Part shown: in pieces, positions 43,001 to 53,092 of the stretch
Layout of the letters: the number at the start of each line of letters is the position of its first letter
How positions within the stretch are numbered: position 1 is the stretch's first letter
Assembly: GCA_933228895.1 (NCBI GenBank)
Contig: OW121850.1
Coordinates: 29,893,773-29,957,772, forward strand
Length of the DNA stretch: 64,000 bases
Direction of reading: 5' to 3'
Source: Platycnemis pennipes
Taxonomy: Eukaryota; Arthropoda; Insecta; Odonata; Platycnemididae
Translations under genes and position numbers: made by a program
Notes under the pieces: generated by a model
What the model was told of the DNA's origin: nothing
Databases searched by the model: none
What the model saw: only the letters and a program-made list of their open reading frames with translations

Positions 43001-43788
43001 AGTCTGCTACCGCCTGTGCCTGTGCTGTAGTTTCTTCTTATCATGGTACCATAAAGGCCAAACTCAGTCCACTGTGCAGTGTATTCACGGCGGAGCTGTT
43101 CGCTATAAAGATTGCTCTGTGTAGAATAGACAGTAGTGGAGGATCCTTCGCAATTTGCTCTGACTCTCTAAGTGCCCTAAACTCTATTTCCGACTGTACT
43201 TCTACGAACCCATTATGCCAGCAGATCCATGAGTCGCTACTCTCCCTTCAAAAGAAGGGAGTCACCATCATCTTTCTTTGGGTCCCCAGCCACATGGGAA
43301 TTGTCGGGAATGAGCGTGTCGATGCAACCGCGAAGGCTGCCCTAAAAGAAGAAAATTGCACATCAACTCTGGTACCTTTCGAAGACCTTCGGTCCCATCT
43401 TAAGGGTTCAGTTTTCCAACAGTGGCAGGAGCAATGGAGCGATCTCCCAAATAACAAATTACGCAGTTTAAAACCGGTAACGGCAGCATGGCCAACGTCC
43501 GTCAGGAGTAATCGCAGAGAGGAAGTCGTCATTGCACGACTACGAATCGGTCATTGCCGTCTGACTCACTCGTATCTCTTCACCGAAGAGAAGGAACCGC
43601 CTCTCTGCAATGAGTGCAACATGCCACTCAGTGTGCGACACATCCTGACGGATTGTAACTTATTTCGGAATACACGCCTCCGGTTAGGGATCAGGGGGAG
43701 CCTAGAGCATGTTCTAGGCAATGACCCTGATCATCTTAACCGTGTCATAACCCTGCTAAAGGAAACTGACCTTTTTAATAAAATATAG
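40087..43788 (+). CDS. ORF2 polyprotein: AP endonuclease, reverse transcriptase, RNase H (I copy C)
   Basis: 1,233 residues, uninterrupted. It starts MAFILQWNCNGFYRH. Endonuclease: LQETHFKMTDK, LLGDFNAHDTMWG, GSDHFPLF. RT: PNNYRPISLTSCLC, FFDIEKAYDRTW, NGVPQGSVLS and FVDDFAIFC near residue 670 (Phe replaces the usual Leu after D-D). RNase H near 968: FTDGSKSA, FTAELFAIK, CSDSLSAL, and HMGIVGNERVDATAK, where Ser-His-Met replaces the usual Gly-His-Val (PSHMG for PGHVG). All four acidic residues remain. The C-terminal Cys/His motif is CNECNMPLSVRHILTDC. It is nested antisense in gypsy RT, so it is not expressed from that element's promoter. Confidence 0.94.
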   Translation: MAFILQWNCNGFYRHREELTVLIRDFNPSCVCLQETHFKMTDKGILKNFKIFRFDDTSGQRAQGGVAIYIREALYTSRIHLHTPFQAIAVTVHAPEPITICNVYLPEAAPVTRFNLEALVRQLPRPFVLLGDFNAHDTMWGSSQVQCDRRGHVIANFIMDLNLFLVNNGEKTRFNSFNGQFSCIDLCIASSSLMNKINLLVHEDLSGSDHFPLFIKKEGRFNPFFIPPGNWIVRKADWSHFNRIFNFKHDKTLDSVTNINALTSQIIEAADASVPRRRRVPSRPSVPWWNNECAEAIRQRKKALRIFKKFPTNMNLSAFRRLRAKARQVVKEAKRASWMEFVSGVNSRTPVAQVWRKVRSISGNQQQLGVSFLRVGGNTVTSPSSIGDIFGQELAKISSNKSYNDTFLKIKKEKEAFSIDFKERRSLADYNLPFSLWELESAIADSHMTSPGPDEVHNAFLRNIPESALLEVLHTFNQLWVEGSFPSSWRESVVVPILKQGKDRADPNNYRPISLTSCLCKIMERMVNRRLIWWLERRNLLSGVQCGFRRGRSTTDHLVRIDNFIQEAFLLRQHVIGVFFDIEKAYDRTWRHKILNTLHEWGFRGNLPIFIRNFLSNRVFKVRIGQHKSQFYSQENGVPQGSVLSVTLFAVAINDIANCVGTPVIASLFVDDFAIFCRSSQPATAARLIQLTLNKLHKWAQCNGFKFSSEKTKCVHFRRCRGHNIPPALRLGGKNLPFVDSIRFLGLTFDYRLNWRAHVESLKMKCHKTLNILKYLSHSTWGADRSTLILLYRALVRSKLDYGSFVYSSGRESYLRPLTVIHNTGLRLCTGAFRTSPILSIYSDAGESPLCYRRNLLMCNYASKVLAMKTHPCFNLFSKPRFLDVFNRKTKATRPANVRFNYFIRERGVGLPDLYPVGSSNHPPWLTPTPIIKMLLSDRPKASTTATECQRAFSVFLGNHPNFVTVFTDGSKSATACACAVVSSYHGTIKAKLSPLCSVFTAELFAIKIALCRIDSSGGSFAICSDSLSALNSISDCTSTNPLCQQIHESLLSLQKKGVTIIFLWVPSHMGIVGNERVDATAKAALKEENCTSTLVPFEDLRSHLKGSVFQQWQEQWSDLPNNKLRSLKPVTAAWPTSVRSNRREEVVIARLRIGHCRLTHSYLFTEEKEPPLCNECNMPLSVRHILTDCNLFRNTRLRLGIRGSLEHVLGNDPDHLNRVITLLKETDLFNKI

Positions 43789-44271
43789 TACTATACAGAC
43801 ATGTTTTTATTCTTATTTTTAGTCTTATTTCGATCTACCGTAAATATAGTTTAATATATTGCCTATGGATAAATTAGAGAATGGGTGGTGCGAAATGACC
43901 TTGGCTGTCGAAGCACCCCAAAAATCAATACCTACCTACCTACCTACCAAGTTGCTCCCGCGCTATGTAGGCCAAAAGTTATGACTTTAACATGGTATAA
44001 TCCCCGTCCGGGGATCGCCAAGCCGTAATCTCTCTGCTTTCCTCCTCTAACTCAACTTGCGAATAGCCTTTCTCTGAAAACTAAAGTGGAAACGTACTTT
44101 CTTGCTCGCAGTATGTTCAATATGTTTGAAATATATGGCAACGGATAAGCGTCCTTTTTGCTAACACTATTGACTTTTCGGAAGTCTACGACGAATCTTT
44201 TAGAGCCATTCTTTTTTGGCGCAAGAAGGACGGGAGAGGACCAAGAGCTATTTGGAGGCTCAATTATCCCA

Positions 44272-45144
44272 TTAGTCAGAATATCCTCGACCTGGGCGTC
44301 GATAGCTCTGAATCACAGGGGAGACGGGATAATATCTCTGTTTAACTGGGATGTCCCGTTCCAAGACAATTCTAAGCTTTATAACGTCCGTGCGTCCTGG
44401 TACGAGATCAAATAATTTGAGTTCCGAATCCAAAAATCTAATAAAGGCGATATCCTCGGCGGGTGCGCGGCCGTTTTCGGGGCGTATTCTCTCCAACTGT
44501 AAATTGAATCCTACGGAGGAAGCCCGTGAAACTATCGTCGGAATAATTGTCCCATCGTCTATCTTAACCGAATGACTGGAAATATCCAAACTATCACCAA
44601 TACCCTTCAGAAAATCCGCTCCCAGTACTAAGCTATAGAGCATAGCGGGGAGAACGTAAAAGTACACTATCACCACTCTCTCTTTTACCCTTACAGGAAA
44701 AGTCACGGCCTTGGTAACGGAGGCCCGACGGCCGTCCGCCATTTCGAGTTGAGTGGCTCGCGTGCACATTGGAATGTTAAGATCACCCTGCCATCTCTCT
44801 ACCGTGGCATTTATGACCGATTGAGAATACCCCGTATCGAGCAACGCGGGCCACGCCCTACCAAATATCTCAACTTCCACGAAGATTCGGTTGGTAACAG
44901 AACATACGGGGGAGTGTGGCCTAACCATAAATTCTCTAACGGTTTCTAACCAATCGTTCCATGTATTGGCCAGGCCCACCGGCTTGAGCCGAAACATACG
45001 ACGCCTGCTGCCTGGATTTAAGACGTCGCACCGGCATTTCCCGCACAACCACAATTTTGAACAGTTTGTCTCTTTCTGCCGCACCGGTGGCAAAATTTGG
45101 AGAGAGATTTCTGCATTTCCGAAAGAAATGGTCGCCCGCGCCAC
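44272..45144 (-). pseudogene. gypsy aspartic protease region and RT entry
   Basis: The protease shows WPALLDTGYSQSVINATVER (the catalytic D-T-G), a flap-like VTFPVRV and YSLVLGADFLKG (second hydrophobic-G-x-D motif), in a retropepsin order. The RT linker VLERDIPVKQRYYPVSPVIQ follows. The 290-residue frame is open, but it shifts before the RT proper (DILTNGIIEPPNSSWSSPVL, RFVVDFRKVN, at 44275-43961). Confidence 0.8.
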
Positions 45145-45535
45145 AATTCCAGCAGTTCATACTGGGGGATCGTTTTTCTTCCACGGAAGTTGGAGCAGAA
45201 GCTAGAACTGAATTATATCTAACGCCTTTCTCCCGCAAAAACCCAAATTCCTTATCGACCATATAAACCGGTTTTGGAGGGGGGTGTGTATATGACACTC
45301 TTCTTATCTTCTGCTCCTCTATGGATCATCGCCCGAAGAGCAGTAATTCCCTCATGGAGGAGAAAGTATTTGGCGGAAGATAATCGGGGTGTAAATTCCC
45401 GTAGGCCAACTCAACTACTTCGCTCTCTTACAGGGGCCGCCTCAAACGTCTATTCGTCGCAGATACGGAAGTTAGGAATTCATTTATCCTCTCGCCCGTC
45501 ATTGCGTACGTACAAACATATCCTTTCTTAGCCTT
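44936..45535 (-). pseudogene. gypsy gag C-terminal part with zinc knuckle
   Basis: Read from 45535: RINEFLTSVSATNRRLRRPL, stop, VELAYGNLHPDYLPP, MRELLLFG, stop, IEEQKIRRVSYTHPPPKPVY, then a linker and the nucleocapsid knuckle CWNCGAGDHFFRKC (C-x2-C-x4-H-x4-C). These are the capsid C-terminal domain and nucleocapsid of a gypsy-type gag. At least two in-frame stops lie upstream of the knuckle. The frame overlaps the start of the protease region on the same strand. Confidence 0.75.
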
Positions 45536-45545
45536 ATGTCATAAT

Positions 45546-45752
45546 CTAATGGCAGATAAGCATGGCGCGCTTTTGCTCTTTGTGTTTTTCGCAGCCGCGG
45601 TAATTTGAAGGATATTCCTTGCCACAGAGGGCGCAGGTCGGGGGATTTTCGATGGGAACGGGGTTCAAGCTCAAGTGATTCTTTCTGGATCTTCGGCAGC
45701 GAGGCGTATGCCAACAGTGATTCTTAGTATGTCCGAAATCTTGGCAGCGGTG
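45546..45752 (-). pseudogene. Jockey-type gag fragment (PRE_C2HC-like)
   Basis: The - strand reads SHRCQDFGHTKNHCWHTPRC, then CALCGKEYPSNYRGCEKHKE and a stop. The first block is a C-x2-C-x4-H-x4-C knuckle with FGHTKN, the second a CALCG...NYRGC motif; together they are the C-terminal signature of jockey-clade gag proteins. I copy D truncates it on the right and gypsy gag sequence follows on the left. Only about 200 bp survive. Confidence 0.75.
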
Positions 45753-45756
45753 GCTT

Positions 45757-46990
45757 CCCCTGCGGGTAGGGGGATTGAGAATACTCCCGCAGTATCCCTG
45801 CTTGTCGTAAGAGGCGACTAGAAGGGCAGAGAGAAAACCCCGAAAACAAACCCCGAGCCAACATGGGTTGAGCCCGGACAGTATTGTGGGTCAACTGTCT
45901 GTGTGCGGCCATACCACCAGGCCTGCGATCCACCCGCATGTTTGCCGTGTGCGGAGACCCGTAAGGAGGAGAAGGGGATCCTGGAGGGTGAGGTCCGTGG
46001 TTCCCAGCCGCGTGTCGGATGCCCGGTATGGACTTCGAGCCAATAACCCGTCTTTGGCCCCGGATTCTGTGTAAACGGGCGGCCGGGAGCTAGCCACTCC
46101 TGGTCAATCGGCTTCCGATACGTTCGGTGGCGAGTGCCAGGGAGGTGGGGGTCTGCGTAGGGCGGTCCGAGATGCACGGGTTTGGTGGGCCCGTGTATCA
46201 AAGTTCCAACCCGACAGACAACCACTTCTAGAGTGCTATATCCCCTCGGGTAGCCCTGGCGACCGCACCGGTTTGCGGTGCGGCGTCCCAATGTGTGGCT
46301 CCATGGTGGGTGGGGAGTCCGGAGGACGAAGTTTAAAATTGGTATGGCGGATAGCATCCTTCCACCAATTATAAGATCTCGCCCAGATATGGGCGGGGGA
46401 GATAAAGGTTTTTGTGGAAGCAAGGGCTTCCTTGTAATGAGATGCGAGAAGGAAGGCGAGACATTTGCTAAGGTTTCCCCTTTTCTTATAAGAAAAGTTT
46501 TGTCGGCAATGGTGTCTGGCGACATAAAATCTGCAAAAAAGCTTCGAGATGGTATTTTGCTTTTAGAAACGGCAAACATAGCTCAGAGTGAAAAGCTCTT
46601 AGCTATGGAAAAATTCCATGACTTTCCTGTGAAAGTAGAGGCGCATCGCACATTGATTACTTGGCGGGGAGTAATTAGTCACTTCGATCTCCTCCATGTA
46701 GAAGTCGACGAGATAAAGAGAGATGTCCTCTCAAGGGGTAAGCGATGCTCGTCGACTTACTACCAGGCGCAACGGTGTGGTAACTAATACTACGTCCGTG
46801 GTTCCTACCTTTGCGTTGGACAAGCTCCCCGACAAAGTATTCATTGGCTACGACTCTGTGCCGGTGAGACCTTTCATTCCAGCACCCATGCGCTGCTTCC
46901 AGTGCCAGCGTTTCGGCCACATCGCCACGCGATGTGAGGGCAAGGCCACCTGCCTACGCTGCGGCCTGGAGTCGCATGAGGGAGAGAAAT
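45757..46990 (+). mobile_element. I-superfamily element, 3'-truncated (copy D)
   Basis: It begins with the conserved leader (CCCCTGCGGGTAGGGGG) and continues through ORF1 to the second zinc knuckle, then stops at about 46990. Non-LTR elements are usually 5'-truncated, so loss of the 3' side means a later deletion or recombination. The 95 bp to the right (46991-47085) were not recognised; a Tx1-like RT on the other strand follows. Confidence 0.85.
46344..46990 (+). pseudogene. ORF1 fragment of I copy D
   Basis: It starts MADSILPPIIRSRPDMGGG and matches ORF1 of copy C closely. A two-base loss in a GAGA run near 46720 shifts the frame. The second frame continues SSQGVSDARRLTTRRNG through CFQCQRFGHIATRC and CLRCGLESHEGEKC, then runs into foreign sequence. 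The third knuckle and tail are missing. Confidence 0.85.
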
Positions 46991-47084
46991 GTGTGTATGG
47001 CTCCTACATCAGACCCCTTAAATCCCATTGGTTCGTCAGTTTTGCCTTTCCACCCTCCGACCCACATACAGTGGCTCTTTGCTG

Positions 47085-48845
47085 TATTTAGTTTGGCGCC
47101 TGAATACTTGGAGTATTCATCGAAGCAGGTCATGACTTAAGCGAATTCTTCATCCGCGGTGATAAAGATGCTTATATCATCTGCGTATCCGCTCGCCACT
47201 AGCTCTCTCTCGGTGTGTCCTGGTTGTTAACTCCATTTATAGCTTTTAATAGAAACTTTAGAAAAGTTCTGCCGCCAGTGAGTACAGCTGACCTGAAAGT
47301 GGGCAGCCTTGTCTGATGCCAATTTTTTAAAGGGAAGGGAGAGGAAAGTAATTGTCCGACCCTAACCATACCTTTGGCGTTATGGTAGAGGGTTACGGAA
47401 AGATTTCATTGGTAATCATACCATTTGGCGTTATGGAAAGATTTCATTGGTAAGCGTACCAATGAAATCTTTCCAAATCGTATTTTCTCCATTACGGCGA
47501 TTAAGAAGGGGTTTTTAGCGGTCGAATGCCTTTGGTCTAGGAACAGGATGCTCAAGGGTTCATTGTAGTCATTTTTGCAACGTATGACGTCGCGCAAGAC
47601 AGAGATTGAGTCAAAGATTGATCGCCTGGGACACAATAGCTCTGCTCTTGAGAGACAACTGAGGTTATGACGCTAGAGATCCTTTGGGATAAGGCCTTTG
47701 CCATGACTTTGTAGTCCACATTTAGGATTGAGATTGGTCTACAGTTTTTTTATATCCATAACGTCACCCCTTTGCTCATGAGAGAAATGACTGATGTCGC
47801 TGTAGTGCGTGGTAGGTAGCCATCTTTGAAGGCCTTGGATACCATGTCTGTGAAAGGGTGTTTTAGTTCTTTCCAAAACTCCATGTAAAATTCTAGTTAA
47901 ACCGTCCATTTCGTGAGCTTTTCGTCGATTGAGGCTTTTTAATGCGGCTGAATAGTCATTGATTTGGAGAGGATTGTTCAGGGACACCGGTTGCACTTGG
48001 TTTAAGGTTTGTAGAATTTATGTAATTTCTTCATACACTAGCTGACTGTCATTCTCTTCTCCTCTATGAAGGGTGGCAAAATGGTTGTGAAGGTATGCTC
48101 TTAGATTAGTAGGGTCGGAGATCACTCTACTGTCTACTTTGAGTTTTGTGTGGGGCTTGGGGTGACATATCATTGCCCATTTACTCTGGTGGTCGATGAC
48201 TTTACTATCTGATTCTATTAGTGAATTCCAGCCTAATGATGCTATTATTTTGTCTGCATGTTGTTGGTATCGTCCATGGCTCATTGGTTTCATCTCAAAT
48301 TGTCTTTTCCATTTCAAGTAATGGATGGAGAACTCCTTGGCCTCTCTTTTAATTGTTTCCCATTTTGTTGTAGCGTTTGTTCTGCAGGTTGATACGTTTT
48401 GTAACATTACCTTCAAGGAGGATTTAAAATTTTTGTCTTTTAGAAGAGATTTGTCGAAACGCCAGCTTGGTGGTTTGGGTTCTGTGATTTTTAATTGTAG
48501 TTGCATGAGTAAGTCCTTAAGATCGGAGAAGCAGAGTATCGTCCATACCTTTCTTGCACTTGTGACGTAGTCGGAGGAAATATAGAAGTGGTCTAACGGA
48601 GAAGAACGGGAGGTGGTGAATGTATATCCAACGGTGTTTGGTTTGAGTGCGCGCCAGACGTCTCTTAGGGCACTGGAATCGACCAAAATTTCAAGTGCAC
48701 GTGCGAACCGGGGATGTCGTTCGACCATTCCAGTCCTGTCTTCTGTGGGATGCAGGGTGGTGTTGAAGTCTCCTCCCAGCAGGATGATGGGTGAAACAGT
48801 GGGTGTTTCGGGTGGGATTTTAACTAGATAGTCGTGCAGTGCGGA
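47085..48845 (-). pseudogene. Tx1/L1-like non-LTR retrotransposon ORF2 fragment
   Basis: Read from 48845: endonuclease end with PIILLGGDFNTTLHPTEDRT, ALRDVWRALKPNTVGYTFT and LDHFYISSDYVTSARK; a helical linker (SWRFDKSLLKDKNFKSSLK); then RT entry SLNRRKAHEMDGL, SIFDSISVLRDVI and LFLDQRHS. After frame breaks comes ADDISIFITADEEF near 47180 (the catalytic D-D). The order and the IFDSIS motif match the Tx1-like element at 53-57 kb. The endonuclease start and RT C-terminus are missing, and stops and shifts are numerous. A local rearrangement lies at 47370-47480. Confidence 0.75.
47370..47480. repeat. Short direct-plus-inverted repeat cluster
   Basis: GGCGTTATGG and AAAGATTTCATTGGTAA occur twice in direct order, then ACCAATGAAATCTTTCC follows as the inverted copy. 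The cluster lies in the Tx1-like RT remnant and interrupts its reading frame. It looks like a template-switch product. Confidence 0.8.
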
Positions 48846-48849
48846 TGAC

Positions 48850-49680
48850 CGTAAAACCTATGATGTACAGTGTTGTAGTGATAGACTGTTTGAACGTAAA
48901 TTTTGTTGATGTTGGTAATGAAAATGTTATGTATTCAACACCCCTAAGTTGGTACCAAAACGCTGTATGCTCTTTTTTTGTTTTCTATGAGTCCAATAAT
49001 ACTTTCCTTTTTGAACCGAAAGTTTGGTTGCTGTCATGGTAATTGTGATAGTTGCAGTAACATTTATGACGATTGTAAGTCTCATTTAAATATGCACTGG
49101 TCTGTCTTGAGTTGTGTTAGTCCTTCTTCCTTGAGAAATGCTGTTAGAGTATTGTTCCATCGGGCAGGAGCCTGCTTCAATCCATAAAGAGCCTTTTTCA
49201 GGCGTCAGCCTTTTCCTTTGTCTGGAAATCCTTCAGGTATTCTCATGAAGACTTCTTCTGGCAATTCTCCATACAAAAAGGCTGTTTCAACATCAAACGT
49301 TTTAATAAACAAATTGTTCTTTGCAGATATAGCGATAAGGATTCTTAAGGAGCTTGTTTCCACTACAAGACTGAATATTTCTTCGAAATATATACTGTCA
49401 GCTTTTTGTTCACATCCTCTAACTACAAGTATAGCCTTGTATCTACCATCTCTCTCAGTTGGCATGGACTCGGTTGATGTTGGCGTACTTGGTAAGTAGA
49501 TGTACTTCTCTCTTCTTTCGTTCTCCTCGTCTCCGTGAAACGCCGGCTCCAAGGGACCGGCGTAGGGAACGGTGATACTTGCCAAAATGCTGCACACGCT
49601 ATTCGATAGCTGCCCACTGCTTGTGATGAATTGACCGACAGCAGTAGTGAGGACGAGATTGAGTATCAACCAACATCCTC
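48850..49680 (-). pseudogene. Ty1/copia reverse transcriptase fragment
   Basis: The - strand reads RYKAILVVRGCEQKADSIYF, EEIFSLVVETSSLRILIAIS, FIKTFDVETAFLYGELPEEV (palm Asp in FDVETAFLYG) and FMRIPEGFPDKGKG. After an in-frame TGA near 49207 it continues LKKALYGLKQAPARWNNTL. This is the start of the copia RT domain (the typical VKARLVARG, D-V-x-T-A-F-L-x-G-x-L, LYGLKQ-x-P-R-x-W series). The second catalytic Asp pair, RNase H and integrase were not found. Confidence 0.82.
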
Positions 49681-50200
49681 CACATCCACCAAACCTGTTG
49701 TTCTATGGTAAAGTCACATTTTCATGCATTACTGAAAAAGAAAATTTATATTAGAGGAAAAAATTTAAAGCAGTTTCCTGATAAGATATTCATGATTGCA
49801 TGAACACAGCATTGCAACCGGAATTACAAAGGAAAAACTCTTATGTTGCTGCTGTTGAATTTTCTTCTATGCCCTCTCCTTCAGAATTACGAGGCGACAG
49901 TCCCACCAATCCCATGTGCTGGTCTCCTTTCTGGTGGAACTTCTTCTGGTGGAATTTCTTCGTGGGAAAGAAGAGTTGAAAGACCTACAATGTCCACGAG
50001 AGTAGGTCTGCTGTCAGGTCTCTCTTCTTCTTCCCCAATAGAACTCTCAGACCGAATGGTTGGGAGCTCCAACATCCTCAGCAGGTTTGGTCGAAGGTCT
50101 GATGATGTTGAGGGCTGCTGCATCTCGTCATCATCTCTTTCGCAGTTCACAGTAGTTAGTGGTGTGATGCCCAGTTTTTTCAGAACATTGGACGCAGCAC
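49681..50200. other. Unassigned DNA between copia and IS630-type fragments
   Basis: An open - strand frame at 50204-49887 (SAASNVLKKLGITPLTTVNC then acidic/Pro-rich) may be the C-terminal tail of the adjacent transposase-like gene read in a shifted frame, or chance. No domain is visible. Confidence 0.3.
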
Positions 50201-51598
50201 TCAATGTGGAGGATATTGGTTGATATCCATCTCTTCCTCACTACAGCTGTCAGTCGATTCACTTCTATCATCTGAATCCTGAACAACATTGATGATGACC
50301 TCTTCGATTGCCTCCTCTAGAACTCCATCTAGCTGCATGGCCTTGATGATTTCTTTTTCCTCATGGTCAACAACTTTCTTCCAGTTTCCACCATCGATTC
50401 TGGAAATGGCTTCTTTCACCAGTGACTCTGTCTCACTGATGGTGAACGTTTTATTGTTCCTTGCAACATACCCTTTCACTTGTGCCCATATCATCTCTAT
50501 GGGGCTTAAGTGGCAGTGATAAGGTGGCAGTCATATCACTGTGTGTCCATTAGCCTTGGCAATTGCATCAACCCTTTAGGTTGGAAATTGTGGCCTGTGC
50601 CTCTCGACTAATGTCAACAGCTCCACCTTCAGAAGATCCGGAGATTCCTCAACTCCATGGTTTCTCAGCCACTCCACGATGTCAGCCTTCCTTCTTGCCA
50701 GAGTTGGAGGCTTATCAATCTGTTGGGAGTGGTATGAAGCATTATCCATGACAATCACTGAATTTTGCCCATTATTGGGTAATAAGTCATGTGTGAACCA
50801 CTGAATGAATTAGTCCCCTGTCATTTCATCATGATAATCCTCTGTTTCCCTTGAGCGGAACAAAAGTAAGGCATTAGGCACAAAGCCTTTAGAGGTGCCT
50901 GCATGACAGATGATTAGCCGTTCTCCTCTTCCAATGGGAGCAGGCATCCCTCCTTCGATGGTGTCATCTGTCCACAATTTGAGCCCAAAATGACCAGTGT
51001 TGACCCATCCACCCACCCATGTCCCTTATGTTGTGTTGCCGCATTTGGCGTAAAAAGTTAATCCTCCAGGTAACTATATCATTTCTTTCCATTAACATTT
51101 TCCTGCCGGAAAATTTTTTCCAGCGGAAACCCAAGTTATGCAGGACTTTTCTCTCTGAAGTAACACTACCGAGGAACAAATAACTGTTTTTCAAGGTCAT
51201 TGATGCCTTCCTCAGGGTCGGTATCTCTTCTCGTCTTAAATAATCATAAATATGACGCCTGATAGCGTCAAGCTGGAAGGAGTCTAAATCAGTCACTTTT
51301 GCACTCCGCTTCCTCTTTTTCCCCGGTGTTAGAAGCGCTTTACTGCAATCGCCTTCAGTGCTTGACCGCTTCTCCTTTAGAGCACGGTAAACTGTTCTCT
51401 CCACGATGTTGAGAGCCATTGCTGTTCTCTCAACGACCAGGTAGTTAGGGATTGTCTGTTTTTACTGCATTCCACGTTTAAATATAAATGAACATTGCAC
51501 ACTAATTCACGACTTTGAATTCTTAGCACTACTCCATGCCCAGTTACCCTTTTTCTTTTCCTACTACTCTTTCCCGTTTCTGTCACATCCGAAGACAT
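50201..51598 (-). pseudogene. IS630/Tc1-type DDE transposase-like gene, broken
   Basis: From the ATG at 51598: a short basic region (SSRKRKRV), a frameshift in an A run near 51455, then a helix-turn-helix (YLVVERTAMALNIVERTVYR). Next come a middle domain (IYDYLRREEIPTLRKASMTL, RWKKFSGRKMLMERNDIV), WVNTGHFGLKLWTDDT, RLIICHAGTSKGFVPNALLL and YHDEMTGD. Another break is followed by VMDNASYHSQQIDKPPTLAR (second Asp), then PIEMIWAQVKGYVARNNKTF (third acidic position) after an in-frame TGA. The D-E-T-W block expected at the first Asp reads DMGGW here. At least two frameshifts and one stop make it inactive. Similar single-copy-like genes are common in insects. Confidence 0.75.
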
Positions 51599-52239
51599 TC
51601 CTGCGTTTGAACTCTAGGTGTTTAATTGGCCTCCCACATTACTCTTCGATACTTCTAAATTTCGATTCTTTGGCCGTCTTGGATTGTGCCAATTTTCAGT
51701 AGCGTGTATAATTTTTATTTTCAAAACATATTGTACTCTCAAGGATATATAAATTAGGAAAATTTTCTTTTTTCAATCGGAAATTGTGTATTACACCATA
51801 TATTAATTTTATATTTGCCTCGCGTCGGAATGACTAGTTATGAGCTTATTAGAATAAAATCACGTTCTTCACCTTCCTTATTCACAATTGTATTATATTT
51901 GTACTAAATAAATGAGAATTGGAAATTTTTGTCATGATGAAATCAAGAATTTAGCGGAAGAATCAAATTATAGGGAGTAGGCGGGAGTAGACCTTAGTAA
52001 CGAGAACAATGATTAGATCTCCCTTATTATTGATTAACGAATATTAGAAACCTGCTATAATGAAACGAAAACTAAAAATTCATTAAATGATGACGCTCTA
52101 CCAAATAGATATTTCTTTCATTGATCTTAAATTGACCCGCAAGAAGTGTTTTGCTTTTCAGCCTTCAATTTTTGAGATTATCTATCTCTCTCTCAAGTGG
52201 GTGGAAAGGTTTGGCAACGTGTGTGATTTATAGCTCATC
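51599..52239. other. Unassigned AT-rich DNA
   Basis: No frame with a motif. It would be the 5' flank of the IS630-type gene. Terminal inverted repeats for that element could not be identified. Confidence 0.35.
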
Positions 52240-52857
52240 TCATTGGGGGAAGATCGACATGTCGTCATAAATTTTGATGGGGTCACTGCCATCTAAGGGC
52301 GCACAGACTATAGCGCCTTCAGTGTTGATGTATGACGGGCGGCTGGGCCAGCTTGCTAAGGGTCTGCTGCACTCCATTAAGCTCACTGCGTCCGCCGTGG
52401 TAGGGTTGAGACACGGCAGCACGTCGAACCGATCAAAACTCGCGACGTGAGTAATGGGTTTGGGCACAAATTACCTATCAGTTAATACCTTTTCTCACTA
52501 ATTTCAAATAGGGATTTGGTTAACACTGGGTGGGTCGGAGCATGCAGTTGTTATCAATGAGCCATGTTGCCGTCGCAGTAGCGTCGTGCGGGACTGGGTC
52601 TCCGATGAATAATCCGGGTAGTTAAGATGCTTAATATCACGTAACTGCGAACCTTTGATGGTCGTCCTAGGTGATGCTGGAGCGATGGTAGAAGCAGTAG
52701 TTGAAGTAGTAGAGGTAGAACATGGAGGTAGTGGAGTTTCATGTTGAATCACGGCAGGCTGTTTGCGCTGCATTTCGTTCGCCGCCTTCGACCCGGCTTT
52801 CGCCGGGGCGGCGAGGGGAACTGCCGGCATCGGCAACACTGAGACCGCGGTGAACAC
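52240..52857 (-). other. Possible unidentified coding remnants
   Basis: Two open - strand frames without internal breaks. 52857-52504 is Pro/Thr/Ser-rich (AVPLAAPAKAGSKAANEMQR, STSTTSTTASTIAPAS). 52467-52240 reads ITHVASFDRFDVLPCLNPTT through YDDMSIFPQ-stop. Codon choice is plausible, but no ATG, splice site or domain supports a gene. They may be exons of a host gene or of an LTR-element gag. Confidence 0.25.
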
Positions 52858-53032
52858 AAAACACTAATATAAATTAAAATATTAACTTCACCGAAATGGT
52901 GTTGGTATCAGCAGATTCGGGAGGATTACACACACACGTGAATACCAAATTTGACCAGGTACACGCAAAATAGCATACAGTAACTCGGTTTCGTCGGGAG
53001 CTCGATGCGAAGCGTCCGAATGGTTCATAGTC

Positions 53033-53092
53033 GTGTGGGCGTGCGCGGGTGCGTGCGCGTGCACGAGTGCGTGCGCGTGCACGAGTGCTTTT
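53033..53092. repeat. GTGCGCGTGCACGA simple repeat
   Basis: Alternating purine-pyrimidine GTGCGC/GTGCACGAGTGC units repeated about three times, giving a potential Z-DNA tract. On the - strand it encodes spurious His/Ala repeats. Confidence 0.85.

Larger units (their letters stand above)
38253..43948 (+). mobile_element. I-superfamily non-LTR retrotransposon, full length (copy C)
   Basis: It starts exactly at CCCCCTGCGGG after a 13-bp duplication AAGTTGCTCCCGC (38240-38252) and ends after an ACCTACCTACC tail before the second duplicate (43949-43961). Both ORFs are open. The target is the gypsy RT gene on the opposite strand. The 3' UTR hairpin (GGTGCGAAATGACC...GTCGAAGCACC) is present. Confidence 0.95.
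37526..45535 (-). mobile_element. Ty3/gypsy-type LTR retrotransposon, internal region only, split by I copy C
   Basis: On the - strand, gag (part), protease, RT and the start of RNase H follow in order from 45535 to 37526, with I copy C inserted in the RT (38253-43948). LTRs, most of RNase H, integrase and the N-terminal part of gag are absent. It is cut at the left by copy B and at the right by a jockey-like gag fragment. Several frameshifts mark it as dead. Confidence 0.85.

Noticed and set aside
48325..48570. + strand ORFs antisense to the Tx1 and copia fragments
   Set aside because: Antisense shadows of recognisable RT coding sequence, with no motif of their own.
52888..53082. - strand ORF with HAHALVHAHAPAHAH
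   Set aside because: Translation of a GTGC simple repeat; no domain or splice evidence.
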